Shown in pieces: positions 43,996-52,562 of a stretch of DNA of 64,000 nucleotides (the first letter of the stretch is position 1; each line of letters opens with the position of its first letter). The DNA is from Burkholderiaceae bacterium. Its GTDB lineage: Bacteria > Pseudomonadota > Gammaproteobacteria > Burkholderiales > Burkholderiaceae. The position numbers and the translations under genes were made by a program. The DNA lies in assembly GCA_947448625.1 (NCBI GenBank), contig CANFOT010000005.1, forward strand, positions 1 through 64,000, given 5' to 3'. Under the pieces are notes generated by a model, which worked only from the letters and a program-made list of their open reading frames with translations, made no database searches and had not been told where the DNA came from.

Positions 43996-44499
43996 TTAGA
44001 TCAAGTGAAGCCAGTGCCCCAATTGATGCCAAACACTATTGGGGACCATGGTTAGCAGCCAAGTGATCGTCAGATAACGTAAGAGTTTGCCAATAAACAT
44101 ATAAAAGAGGCAAGGCGCCCAAGCCAACCGCAACCATCCCGCAGCTAAACAGAGGGGGTCACCAAATCCGGGGAGCCAGGATAAAAGCAGCATCTTTGGC
44201 CCCCGCTTTTCCAGCCAGCGCTGCATTCTGCCATTGGTAGGCCCCTTTAGGGATTCGAAGCTATTGCGACTAATAAGGCCAAGCCACCAATCAAACATAC
44301 CTCCCAGGGTATTACCAATGGTGGCAACCGTAATGGCAATCCAATATAGATGAGGATTTAAGGTAATGTAACCAAAAAGCATTGGCTCAGAACCCACGGG
44401 CAGCAAAGTTGCAGATACAAATGCGCTAATAAATACCGCTGGTAAACCAATCGAGGGCATTCCGAAGAAATCAAAGAATTGACCCAGCATTTGCTCCAT
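43996..44499 (-). CDS. YqaA family (VTT/DedA-like) membrane protein
   Basis: 167 residues, about four helices. The YqaA pattern: FISAFVSATLLPVGSEPML, TVATIGNTLGGMFDWWLG, and LLSWLPGFGDPLCLAAGWLRL, with conserved Gly/Pro of the re-entrant VTT fold. DedA-relatives affect membrane homeostasis and lipid-carrier transport. Monocistronic. Confidence 0.85.
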   Translation of the reverse strand: MEQMLGQFFDFFGMPSIGLPAVFISAFVSATLLPVGSEPMLFGYITLNPHLYWIAITVATIGNTLGGMFDWWLGLISRNSFESLKGPTNGRMQRWLEKRGPKMLLLSWLPGFGDPLCLAAGWLRLAWAPCLFYMFIGKLLRYLTITWLLTMVPNSVWHQLGHWLHLI

Positions 44500-44679
44500 T
44501 AAGCAAAGGCTCCAGTCAGACTAGCGATTGAGGACATGATCATCATCTTAGTATGCCCCAACGGGGTCAAGACCAAGCATAAGTATCACAATCGTCGCCC
44601 ATGTTGAGTCTCCCGTGATTCTGAATTCTTGCTTAAACTACAGTATTGATATGCCAATTAACTCTATTTACACGCTCAT

Positions 44680-45855
44680 ATGCCAATGAATCACCCCATC
44701 CCTAAGCCAGACCAATATCAAGATATGCGCGAAGCCTTGCGTGACCTCTGCGGAAGCTTTGACTCCGCCTATTGGCAGAGGGTGGATCATGAAAGAACCT
44801 ACCCCGAGGCGTTTGTTGATGCCATGGCTCAGGCGGGCTGGTTAGCCGCCTTGATCCCAGAAGAATTTGGCGGCTCAGGGCTAGGTCTTGCTGAGGCATC
44901 CGTCATCATGGAAGAAATTAATTTCTCTGGCGGTAATGCAGGCTCTTGCCATGGGCAAATGTACAACATGGGCACTTTATTGCGCCACGGCTCCGATGCG
45001 CAAAAGAAACTGTATCTTCCAAAAATCGCCACTGGCGAATTACGCCTTCAGACTATGGCGGTTACCGAGCCAAGCACCGGTACCGATACCACCAAACTCA
45101 AAACCACCGCTATTAAAAAGGGTGATAGGTATGTCGTAAATGGCCAAAAGGTATGGATCTCTCGCATTCAGCATTCCGACTTGATGATCCTCTTGGCAAG
45201 AACCACCCCTTTAGCGGAAGTAAGCAAGAAGTCAGAGGGTATGTCGATCTTTATTGTTGACCTGAAAGAAGCTATTGGCAAAGGCATGGATATTCAACCA
45301 ATCGCCAATATGGTCAATCATGAAACTAATGAAGTGTTCTTCGATAACCTGGAGATTCCTGCTGAGAACCTGATTGGGGAAGAAGGTAAAGGATTTAAAT
45401 ACATCTTGGATGGATTAAACGCTGAGCGCACCCTCATTGCAGCTGAATGTATTGGTGATGCCTATTGGTTTGTGGATAAGGCTCGTCGCTATGCTAACGA
45501 GCGCGTAGTATTTGATCGACCCATTGGCCAGAATCAAGGCATTCAATTTCCGATTGCGGATTCATATATTGAGACAGAAGCAGCAAACCTCATGCGCTTT
45601 AAAGCATGCGCGCTTTTTGATGCCAAGCAGCCGTGTGGTGCTGAATCCAATATGGCCAAGTACTTAGCCGCCAAAGCATCCTGGGAGGCTGCCAACGTAT
45701 GCTTACAAACTCATGGCGGCTTTGGCTTTGCCAATGAATATGATGTCGAGCGCAAGTTCCGAGAAACCCGCCTCTACCAAGTGGCACCCATTTCAACTAA
45801 CTTAATTTATTCCTACATGGCTGAGCATGTTCTTGGCCTTCCACGTTCCTTCTGA
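44680..45855 (+). CDS. Acyl-CoA dehydrogenase
   Basis: 391 residues. ACAD fold with FAD motifs MAVTEPSTGTDTTKLKT and VVNGQKVWISRIQHSD, and C-terminal LQTHGGFGFANEYDVERKFRE. Where most ACADs carry the catalytic Glu (YEGT) this protein reads YQVAPIST, whereas Glu249 in the helix-G segment LNAERTLIAA sits where isovaleryl-CoA dehydrogenase has its base. Substrate unknown, perhaps a short or branched acyl-CoA. The CoA-transferase gene follows 11 bases later. Confidence 0.85.
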   Translation: MPMNHPIPKPDQYQDMREALRDLCGSFDSAYWQRVDHERTYPEAFVDAMAQAGWLAALIPEEFGGSGLGLAEASVIMEEINFSGGNAGSCHGQMYNMGTLLRHGSDAQKKLYLPKIATGELRLQTMAVTEPSTGTDTTKLKTTAIKKGDRYVVNGQKVWISRIQHSDLMILLARTTPLAEVSKKSEGMSIFIVDLKEAIGKGMDIQPIANMVNHETNEVFFDNLEIPAENLIGEEGKGFKYILDGLNAERTLIAAECIGDAYWFVDKARRYANERVVFDRPIGQNQGIQFPIADSYIETEAANLMRFKACALFDAKQPCGAESNMAKYLAAKASWEAANVCLQTHGGFGFANEYDVERKFRETRLYQVAPISTNLIYSYMAEHVLGLPRSF

Positions 45856-45866
45856 TAAGCACCAAT

Positions 45867-47051
45867 ATGAGCATTCGCCCCTTAGATGGCATTACTGTTG
45901 TCGCACTAGAGCATGTCATTGCCGCACCCTTTTGCACTCGTCAGTTGGCTGATTTGGGAGCGCGCATCATTAAGATTGAACGACCCGGGGAAGGCGATTT
46001 TGCTAGGGGATATGACACCCAAGTGGAAGGACTTTCCTCCCATTTTGTTTGGGTAAATCGATCAAAAGAAAGTCTCACACTCGACCTCAAAAAGGAATCT
46101 GCATTAGCAATATTGAGGAGCTTGTTAAAAACCGCTGATGTCTGTATACAAAATCTTGCTCCTGGTGCTGCAGCTCGCATGGGGCTGACTGCCGAAGCAC
46201 TGCAAAAAGATAATCCCGGATTAATTCTTTGCTCAATCTCCGGCTATGGTAACGATGGTCCCTATCGAGACAAGAAAGCTTATGACCTTTTGATTCAAAG
46301 CGAAGCAGGCTTTTTATCAATCACTGGCACACCAGAAGCGCCTAGCAAGGCTGGTAACTCCATAGCGGATATTGCCGCAGGAATGTATGCCTACAGCAAT
46401 ATTCTGGCCGCCCTACTGCAAAGAGGAAAGACCGGTAAGGGAACAGTCATTGATATTTCAATGCTCGAAGCTCTCAGTGAATGGATGAGCTTTCCAATGT
46501 ATTACGCATACAAAGGCGCGAATCCACCATCCAGGAATGGTGCATCCCATGCCACTATTTACCCATATGGCCCGTTCAAAGCTGGCGATGGGAAAACGGT
46601 GATGCTAGGGCTGCAGAATGAGCGGGAATGGGTGCAGTTTTGCGAAATTGTTTTAGAAAATAACGCCCTTGCCCAAGATGATCGCTTTGATAGAAACTTT
46701 AAGCGCAATGAGAGGCGCGCCGAACTTCTGGAAATTATTAATAGCTGCTTTAGCCAGATTACAGCCGAACAATTAATTGCTCGGCTAGAAAAGGCTCAGA
46801 TTGCCAATGCCAGACTCAATGACATGGAGGGCCTCTGGAAGCATGAGCAATTAAAGGCGCGCAATCGTTGGACTGAGGTCGGCACTCCTAATGGCGATAT
46901 TGCAGCAATGCTACCGCCCGGGGTAAATGACAGCTATGAATATCGCATGGATCCAGTTCCTGCTGTAGGACAGCACACCGATGCCATTCTCTCGGAATTA
47001 GGCATGTCACCTACTGAAATTGAGGAGCTCCGAGCTGAAGGTGCTGTTTAG
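45867..47051 (+). CDS. CaiB/BaiF-type (family III) CoA-transferase
   Basis: 394 residues. Family III pattern: LDGITVVALEHVIAAPFCTRQLADLGARIIKIE cut into the N-terminal fold, WVNRSKESLTLDLK, NLAPGAAARMGL, ISGYGNDGPYRDKKAYDLL and the catalytic Asp in GNSIADIAAGMYA. Transfers CoA between carboxylates without ATP. Its pairing with the acyl-CoA dehydrogenase suggests activation and oxidation of one carboxylic acid. The stop overlaps that of the convergent cls gene by 4 bases. Confidence 0.9.
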   Translation: MSIRPLDGITVVALEHVIAAPFCTRQLADLGARIIKIERPGEGDFARGYDTQVEGLSSHFVWVNRSKESLTLDLKKESALAILRSLLKTADVCIQNLAPGAAARMGLTAEALQKDNPGLILCSISGYGNDGPYRDKKAYDLLIQSEAGFLSITGTPEAPSKAGNSIADIAAGMYAYSNILAALLQRGKTGKGTVIDISMLEALSEWMSFPMYYAYKGANPPSRNGASHATIYPYGPFKAGDGKTVMLGLQNEREWVQFCEIVLENNALAQDDRFDRNFKRNERRAELLEIINSCFSQITAEQLIARLEKAQIANARLNDMEGLWKHEQLKARNRWTEVGTPNGDIAAMLPPGVNDSYEYRMDPVPAVGQHTDAILSELGMSPTEIEELRAEGAV

Positions 47052-48523
47052 AGCAAAGGTGATACTAGGTGGGCCGCATTCTCCAGTAGAACTCGCCAAT
47101 GCGGCCGCTGAGCCCAAGCTACTGGATCCACCATATCGGATTGATCTAAGTAGGACTCAATTAAGGTCTCGAGCTTCGTGCAAAACTGATCGTTGTACAC
47201 GATTAAACTAATTTCAAAATTCAGACGCAAGCTGCGTTGATCAAAATTCACTGAACCAAACACCGCGATTTTCTTATCTATCAATAAGCTCTTAGTGTGC
47301 AAAAGACCACCATGGAATTCGGCAATATTGATACCGGCACTCATCAGGTCAGAATAGAAACTGCGGCTACTCCAAGCAACCAAAGTTGAGTCATTTAACT
47401 TGGGGACGATTAGGGTTACCTTCACGCCGCGACCGGCAGCAGCCATTAGCGCCTGAATCAGACCATCATCAGGGCCAAAGTAAGGTGTAGTAATAGTGAG
47501 CTCTTCTCGAGCATCCATGATGGCTGAGAGCAACACCTGATACAAAATATCGTCGCGATAGACCGGCCCAGAAGCAAACTCTTGAGCTAGCACTTGACCC
47601 TCGGCTGGACTTCGATCTGGAACCACGTCACTAAAATGCGTAATCCTGGGATTGTCAACACTCCAATCAAATGAGAAGGTCAGTTCAAACTGAGATGCAA
47701 CAGGCCCCTCGATTCTGACCATCGCATCCACCCACTCACCTACACCTGAATCTTGCTTGAAGCTCCGTGGGTCGACCATATTCATACTGCCAGTCCAAAC
47801 AATGGTGTTATCGATTACAAAGATCTTGCGATGCAGTCTTAAGTCAGCCCGGCGAAATTGAAAGCGCCCAAACTGAATTGGCAATGCCTCAGTTACCTGA
47901 ATGCCAGCGTTTCTAAAACGATTTGGCCAGCTGGATTTAAACCAATCTTTACTGCCGAGAGAATCCAGCAATACCTTGCAAGCAACACCGCGTTGAGCCG
48001 CCGATATCAGGGCCTCACCAACGCGATCAGCATCACCGCCTAGAGCCCAAATATAGAACTCCAAATGCAGCGTTTTCTTTGCTTGATTAATCTCATCAAC
48101 AAAGCTCTGCAAGATCTCCAGTGAATTAGTGAACAACTCAATTTGGTTACCCGCGATTACTGGCGATCCATTCTTTGATTCCGCCAACAGACTAAGGGCC
48201 CTACCCTCGATCGGCAACAGCTTTTTATCAGCCAAATAGCGCTTGCGCATGTCTTCGGTAATGGCTGCATACTCTTTATCCATTCGAATAATTTTGCGAG
48301 TCAGCTTGCGACCCACCGGGCGCTCACCAATCAAGATGTAAAGGCTTATCCCTACGAGCGGGAATAAAACCACAATCAAAAACCAGGCGATCGCAACTGC
48401 TACAGGTCTCCTCACAGAAATCATGCGAACACCAAAAAGCAAGACGATCGTTGCGTGAGCAATGGGGACCCAAATTAATGAGAAGCCGAAAATAGATCCC
48501 AATAGATAATTTAAAATATTCAT
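47048..48523 (-). CDS. cls: Cardiolipin synthase
   Basis: 491 residues. Two N-terminal membrane helices and a PLDNc segment, then two HKD phospholipase-D motifs: LHRKIFVIDN (followed by TGSMNMVD) in the first half and HTKSLLIDK (followed by FGSVNFDQRS) near residue 400. This is the ClsA layout, making cardiolipin from phosphatidylglycerols in the inner membrane. Overlaps the upstream phosphatase gene by 4 bases, so translation is coupled. Confidence 0.93.
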   Translation of the reverse strand: MNILNYLLGSIFGFSLIWVPIAHATIVLLFGVRMISVRRPVAVAIAWFLIVVLFPLVGISLYILIGERPVGRKLTRKIIRMDKEYAAITEDMRKRYLADKKLLPIEGRALSLLAESKNGSPVIAGNQIELFTNSLEILQSFVDEINQAKKTLHLEFYIWALGGDADRVGEALISAAQRGVACKVLLDSLGSKDWFKSSWPNRFRNAGIQVTEALPIQFGRFQFRRADLRLHRKIFVIDNTIVWTGSMNMVDPRSFKQDSGVGEWVDAMVRIEGPVASQFELTFSFDWSVDNPRITHFSDVVPDRSPAEGQVLAQEFASGPVYRDDILYQVLLSAIMDAREELTITTPYFGPDDGLIQALMAAAGRGVKVTLIVPKLNDSTLVAWSSRSFYSDLMSAGINIAEFHGGLLHTKSLLIDKKIAVFGSVNFDQRSLRLNFEISLIVYNDQFCTKLETLIESYLDQSDMVDPVAWAQRPHWRVLLENAAHLVSPLL

Positions 48524-49272
48524 AAGATTTCAAGTTCCGCAGTAATACCCAAGTGATCAGACAATTTCAACCATTCATGCAGAACTTCTGCAGAATGAAT
48601 TTTCAAGCCGCGCACATAAATGCGATCCATCGGCAGCATCGGCTTCACACTGGGAAATGTTTTTGCAGGGGCACCAGTAAGCACCTCAAATACCTCACCA
48701 AAGCCAGCCGCCCGCATCGGTGCACTCACACGATTTCGCCAATCATTGAAATCACCAGCCACAATTGTGGGGCCGTTACCCGCAAGGGTATCAATGTAAT
48801 GAATAATCTCATCTAATTGACGCTCTCGCCCTCTTTCAAATAAAGCCAGATGCACACAAAAACAATGAATCGGCGTTGGAAAACCCTCTAACTGGGTAAT
48901 GCTGTGAAGTAAGCCTCGCCTCTCAAATCGATAGGCTGAAATATCGTAATTCTCACCTTTATGCAACGGTCTTTTGGAAAGAATTGCATTGCCATGATGA
49001 CCATCTGGATATTCGACGTTTTTTCCATAGTGCGAGTCACGCCAAAAGTCTTCAGATAAAAAATGAGTAAGCTCTGTCAATGGCCATTGACCAAACCGCC
49101 TAATGCGCCCACGGTGTTCTTGCTGAAGCTCTTGTAGGAAAAGTAAATCCGGATGATGGCTACGCATCTTTTGACGCAGCTCATAGATCGTTGACCTTCT
49201 ATGCAAAGGAGATAAACCCTTATGCACATTCATAGTCATGACACTAAAGCGACCGAACTTCATTTCCATCAT
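48520..49272 (-). CDS. Endonuclease/exonuclease/phosphatase (EEP) family protein
   Basis: 250 residues. EEP fold: VMTMNVHKGLSPLHRR, DLLFLQELQ (catalytic Glu), GNAILSKRPL, VHLALFERGRERQ, VAGDFNDWRNRVS and the end SDHLGITAELEIL. Metal-dependent hydrolase of nucleic acids or phospholipids. Neighbour of cardiolipin synthase with overlapping ends, as seen in other proteobacteria, hinting at a lipid-related role. ATG at 49272 overlaps the preceding stop. Confidence 0.88.
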   Translation of the reverse strand: MMEMKFGRFSVMTMNVHKGLSPLHRRSTIYELRQKMRSHHPDLLFLQELQQEHRGRIRRFGQWPLTELTHFLSEDFWRDSHYGKNVEYPDGHHGNAILSKRPLHKGENYDISAYRFERRGLLHSITQLEGFPTPIHCFCVHLALFERGRERQLDEIIHYIDTLAGNGPTIVAGDFNDWRNRVSAPMRAAGFGEVFEVLTGAPAKTFPSVKPMLPMDRIYVRGLKIHSAEVLHEWLKLSDHLGITAELEIL

Positions 49273-49472
49273 TAAAACTGTCCTGCAGCACGTTGTCGCC
49301 TTACGCGCGCCAAATAGATTTCACCCTCAACTAAGTCTTGGCACTGCATGCACTTATTGCAAATAGAGGCCTGCTCACGCAACGCATCGATAGAGTCTAT
49401 TGGATGGGTATCGAGGTATTCGCGAAGATCGGTATCAAGGACCTCGTTACAGAGACAGATAACTTCAGCCAT
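49272..49472 (-). CDS. BFD-like [2Fe-2S] protein
   Basis: 66 residues. Cys6 and Cys8 (ICLCNEV) and Cys38, Cys41, Cys44 (ICNKCMQC) form the CxC...CxxC pattern of bacterioferritin-associated ferredoxin-like [2Fe-2S] proteins, with a helical spacing of about 30 residues. Basic C-terminus LARVRRQRAAGQF. Possible role in iron release or electron transfer; partner unknown. First gene of an overlapping trio with the EEP gene and cls. Confidence 0.75.
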   Translation of the reverse strand: MAEVICLCNEVLDTDLREYLDTHPIDSIDALREQASICNKCMQCQDLVEGEIYLARVRRQRAAGQF

Positions 49473-49537
49473 GACTTAAAAAAAGGAATTTGTTTGCATT
49501 TGTCCCATTTTGCCATCCCCTTGCTAGAATCACTCCC

Positions 49538-50233
49538 ATGTTCACAACCTTTCAGGATGCCTTTGCACTCCTTGTACATTTAGATGCCGGCGTTCTTGGC
49601 ATTGTGCTCGTCTCGCTGCAGGTTAGCTTAAGCGCATTGCTGCTGGGAACCCTGTTTGGCCTACCCATCGGCGCCCTTCTGGCTACCGAGGAATTTAAGG
49701 GCAAACAAGCAATTACGGTCACTCTCAATACCCTGATGGGCGTTCCAACAGTGATAGTTGGCGTGGTGGTCTACCTCCTGCTCTCCCGCACAGGGCCTTT
49801 GGGGGTATGGGGCTGGCTTTTTACACCCAATGGCATGATCCTGGCTCAAACGCTGCTGACAACCCCTTTAATTGCCGCTCTAAGCCGCCAGATTCTGGAA
49901 GATGCCTGGAGAATTCACCGAGATTCCTTTATGGCGCTGCGTCTGCCTAGAACCTCTGCCCTCAAATGGTTGGTTTGGGACTGCCGCTTTTCCCTCACGA
50001 TTGCTATTTTGGCTGGTTTAGCCAGAGCAATATCGGAAGTTGGCGCCGTCATGATCGTAGGTGGAAATATTGATCACTCCACCCGCACCATGACCACGGC
50101 TATTGCCCTTGAAACTAGTAAAGGCGATCTCCCTCTTGCGCTTGCCCTGGGTATCGTACTTTTATCCATTGTGCTTCTCGCCAATCTATTTACATTTGCA
50201 GTTCGCCAAGTTGCGGAGCGCCGCTATGGTTAA
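49538..50233 (+). CDS. tupB: Tungstate ABC transporter permease
   Basis: 231 residues from the ATG 49538. Five or six helices with the permease EAA-like loop (LEDAWRIHRDSFMALRLPRT). TupB-type features: SLQVSLSALLLGTLFGLPIGA, LMGVPTVIVGVVVYLLLS, ISEVGAVMIVGGNIDHSTRTMTTAIALE. The last is the strongly conserved TupB/WtpB sequence. Overlaps tupC by 8 bases. The substrate-binding protein tupA is at 13288, not here. Divergent from the [2Fe-2S] gene. Confidence 0.9.
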   Translation: MFTTFQDAFALLVHLDAGVLGIVLVSLQVSLSALLLGTLFGLPIGALLATEEFKGKQAITVTLNTLMGVPTVIVGVVVYLLLSRTGPLGVWGWLFTPNGMILAQTLLTTPLIAALSRQILEDAWRIHRDSFMALRLPRTSALKWLVWDCRFSLTIAILAGLARAISEVGAVMIVGGNIDHSTRTMTTAIALETSKGDLPLALALGIVLLSIVLLANLFTFAVRQVAERRYG

Positions 50234-50936
50234 GCCACCAGAAAACTTTAGTCGATTTATTGAGCTTAAAGATGTCATTGTGATTAGCGATGGGCGAACC
50301 ATTTTAGATATCGCACATGCTTTGATTCCAACTGATCGTATTTGCGCTTGCATTGGCCCCAACGGGGCTGGGAAAACAACATTGCTAAAATTGCTTGATG
50401 GTTTAATCAAGCCAGATTCAGGAAGCATCACTCACTCCTCCGGGCCAATCAAGTCATCCCTGGTACTGCATCATTCGCCAATGATAAAAGCATCCGCAAG
50501 AGTCAATCTCGCAATGGTAAGGGATGCAGATGCGTCAATTGGCTCAGCAGAAATCGATGGGATCATGGAGCAAATTGGCTTAAGTCATCTTGCCAACAGT
50601 CCTGCACATAGACTCTCAGCCGGTGAAAGACAAAAGCTGTGTTTAGGGAGAGCGATGTTGCAAAAGCCAAACCTAGTTTTACTTGATGAGCCAACTGCCA
50701 ACCTAGATCCCAATACGACCGAACAAGTCGAAGAAATTATTCGACAATTTAAAACTCAAGGATCTGATGTCGTCTTTACCTCCCATCAACTTGCACAAGT
50801 TCAGAGACTGGCGGAGTACATCGTCTTTATTGATCAGGGTCAGATAAAAGAAAAAGGACCCACAGGTCCTTTCTTTAGCGATCCCCAAACACAAGCAGCT
50901 AAACACTACCTGCAACAAGAATTAGTCTCAGACTAA
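50226..50936 (+). CDS. tupC: Tungstate ABC transporter ATP-binding protein
   Basis: 236 residues from the ATG 50226, inside the last codons of tupB. ABC ATPase: Walker A GPNGAGKTTLLKLL, Q-loop region VLHHSPMIKASARVN, signature LSAGERQKLCLGRAM, Walker B LVLLDEPTANLD and switch His in FTSHQ. Short and without the TOBE domain of ModC. Powers tungstate uptake by TupB. Its stop touches the stop of the convergent 91-residue protein gene. Confidence 0.9.
   Translation: MVKPPENFSRFIELKDVIVISDGRTILDIAHALIPTDRICACIGPNGAGKTTLLKLLDGLIKPDSGSITHSSGPIKSSLVLHHSPMIKASARVNLAMVRDADASIGSAEIDGIMEQIGLSHLANSPAHRLSAGERQKLCLGRAMLQKPNLVLLDEPTANLDPNTTEQVEEIIRQFKTQGSDVVFTSHQLAQVQRLAEYIVFIDQGQIKEKGPTGPFFSDPQTQAAKHYLQQELVSD
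50843..50876 (-). terminator. Terminator-like hairpin inside the 3' end of tupC
   Basis: On the minus strand AAAGGACC-TGTG-GGTCCTTT is followed by TTCTTTTATCT; on the plus strand the same hairpin is followed by CTTTAG. It lies 65-85 bases beyond the stop of the last gene of the formate dehydrogenase operon, and would terminate it within tupC. Confidence 0.7.
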
Positions 50937-51212
50937 TTACTTTGCTGCTGGTGTAGCTGCCGCAGCTACAGGAGCGACAAATGGCGGGGGAGCCACACAA
51001 GCTGCCGGCGCTGGAGTGCCGGAAACCCTAAAACGATCTGCTACCTTATTTTGAGCTTGGCAAAGTTGAAATGCACCAACTTTGTCGCCATAAGCAGCCT
51101 TTGCCTTAGCTAAATTTGCAGCCTCCTGAGCCTCAGGTGTTAGTGGAGGCAGGGCAGCAAAAGCAACAGTAGTTACCAATGAACCGAATGTGAAAGCAAT
51201 GATTTTCTTCAT
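50937..51212 (-). CDS. Small periplasmic protein at the end of the fdh operon
   Basis: 91 residues from the ATG 51212 (AAGGAAAAA upstream). Signal peptide MKKIIAFTFGSLVTTVAFAA; mature part LPPLTPEAQEAANLAKAKAAYGDKVGAFQLCQAQNKVADRF-like helical segment (shortened here) and an Ala/Pro-rich end with a second Cys. No family recognised. Starts 10 bases after the fdhC stop, so it belongs to the operon. Confidence 0.6.
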   Translation of the reverse strand: MKKIIAFTFGSLVTTVAFAALPPLTPEAQEAANLAKAKAAYGDKVGAFQLCQAQNKVADRFRVSGTPAPAACVAPPPFVAPVAAAATPAAK

Positions 51213-51222
51213 AGCTTTTTCC

Positions 51223-52278
51223 TTATTTATTAATCTTGTTATACCAAATCTCATGATGCTCTTTGGCCCAGGTTGCATCTACATAGCCATCCTTCATGCC
51301 ATCAATAGATCCTTGCATACCAATCGTACCAATGTAGATGTGACCCATTGCCATTGCCATCATTAGGATAGCGGCTGAACTATGAATGATATTAGCTAAC
51401 TGCATAGTGCCGCGTAGGTACTGAATATCCATAAATGGAACAATCATATCGAGCACGAAACCTGAGGCTGAAATAGTGAGTCCCAATACAACCATACCAA
51501 ACCAGAACCAGATTTTTTCTCCCATATTGAAGAAACCAGCGGGTACATGTTTACCACTCAGCATTCCGCCGAAGGTGAGGAGCCAATTAAGGTCACCCTC
51601 TCCTGGGATATTTCTGGTTGCAAAGAGTAGGAAGAAAATCACAACGCTCAAAGTAAATAGCGGGCCAGAATAATTGTGGATATTTTTGCAAACCATCAAA
51701 AATGAGCCATAGGTAGCACCACCCATTAATGGCATTGCAAAGTACTTGCCGTACAAAATGAGTAAGCCAGTCAATGCCAGCGCAATAAAGCTAAATGCCA
51801 TCGTCCAGTGAGTGAAGCGCTCAAAACCATTAAAACGCTTGATCTTGACACCAGACATCGGAGCATGAAGTTTAATTGGACCCTTAACTAGGAAGAGCGC
51901 AGCAATACCAAAGAAAGCAATGGCAAGCAACCAAGCGCCGTATACGGTAATGATGCCATTACGAATCAAACGCCATTGCTGACCAGAACGCTGAATCAGT
52001 ACGCTCGCCTCTTTGTCCGGAATGCTAACGTAGTTGTAAGGATCGCTATTAGCCGTATCCCAAATTGCACCTTCTTTAGGCGCCGTATTTGCAGGCTGAG
52101 ATTGTGCTTGAGTGCCATTGGGAATGCTATTGAGATTCTTGGGAATATCAATCCCACTTGGTGTTGGCAATGGCTGCATTGGCGCACGTTCCGCCAGGCA
52201 AACTCCGCTTAACAAACTAAGCGATACACCCAGAGCCAAAACCCAAGAGCGACTAACGCTTGAAAATGATCGATTCAT
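51223..52278 (-). CDS. fdhC: Formate dehydrogenase cytochrome b556 (gamma) subunit
   Basis: 351 residues. An N-terminal signal-like helix and a Pro-rich periplasmic stretch precede a membrane helix (IITVYGAWLLAIAFFGIAALF) and the FdnI-like core: RFNGFERFTHWTMAFSFIALALTG cut in two, NIHNYSGPLFTLSVVIFF, and IIHSSAAILMMAMAMGHIYIG, with His haem b ligands. Transfers electrons from the FeS subunit to quinone. The N-terminal extension of about 100 residues is longer than E. coli FdnI (217 aa). Confidence 0.92.
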   Translation of the reverse strand: MNRSFSSVSRSWVLALGVSLSLLSGVCLAERAPMQPLPTPSGIDIPKNLNSIPNGTQAQSQPANTAPKEGAIWDTANSDPYNYVSIPDKEASVLIQRSGQQWRLIRNGIITVYGAWLLAIAFFGIAALFLVKGPIKLHAPMSGVKIKRFNGFERFTHWTMAFSFIALALTGLLILYGKYFAMPLMGGATYGSFLMVCKNIHNYSGPLFTLSVVIFFLLFATRNIPGEGDLNWLLTFGGMLSGKHVPAGFFNMGEKIWFWFGMVVLGLTISASGFVLDMIVPFMDIQYLRGTMQLANIIHSSAAILMMAMAMGHIYIGTIGMQGSIDGMKDGYVDATWAKEHHEIWYNKINK

Positions 52279-52325
52279 ACAAATATCCTTAAACGTTTTC
52301 GTTTTATTTATTGTTGTTTAACTGA

Positions 52326-52562
52326 TCACTTAGCGCGTGAATACTCAGATTGGTTCTGATTGCGCTTGTTAATCGCTTCAGTCCAGCTCGCCTGATCACC
52401 CGGAGTCCAGCCCTTAGTCATGAACCCGTTATCAGCACCCATATAAGGAGCTACATCAGGACGCTTTGCAGCTTTCGCTGCAATCTCAGGAGGCTCAGAA
52501 CAAGCGGCTAACAATGCGCCCACTGCTACGCACAAACCGAGAGTTTTGAAATTCATTTTCAT
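52326..52562 (-). CDS. Small lipoprotein encoded between fdhB and fdhC
   Basis: 78 residues; ATG at 52562 overlaps the fdhB stop (ATGA), with GGAG seven bases upstream. Lipobox LAAC at residues 18-21. Mature part SEPPEIAAKAAKRPDVAPY then GFMTKGWTPGDQASWTEAINKRNQNQSEYSRAK. The WTPGDQASWTEAINKRNQ-type segment looks conserved. No known domain. Position between the FeS and cytochrome subunits suggests an accessory envelope component of the formate dehydrogenase. Confidence 0.65.
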   Translation of the reverse strand: MKMNFKTLGLCVAVGALLAACSEPPEIAAKAAKRPDVAPYMGADNGFMTKGWTPGDQASWTEAINKRNQNQSEYSRAK

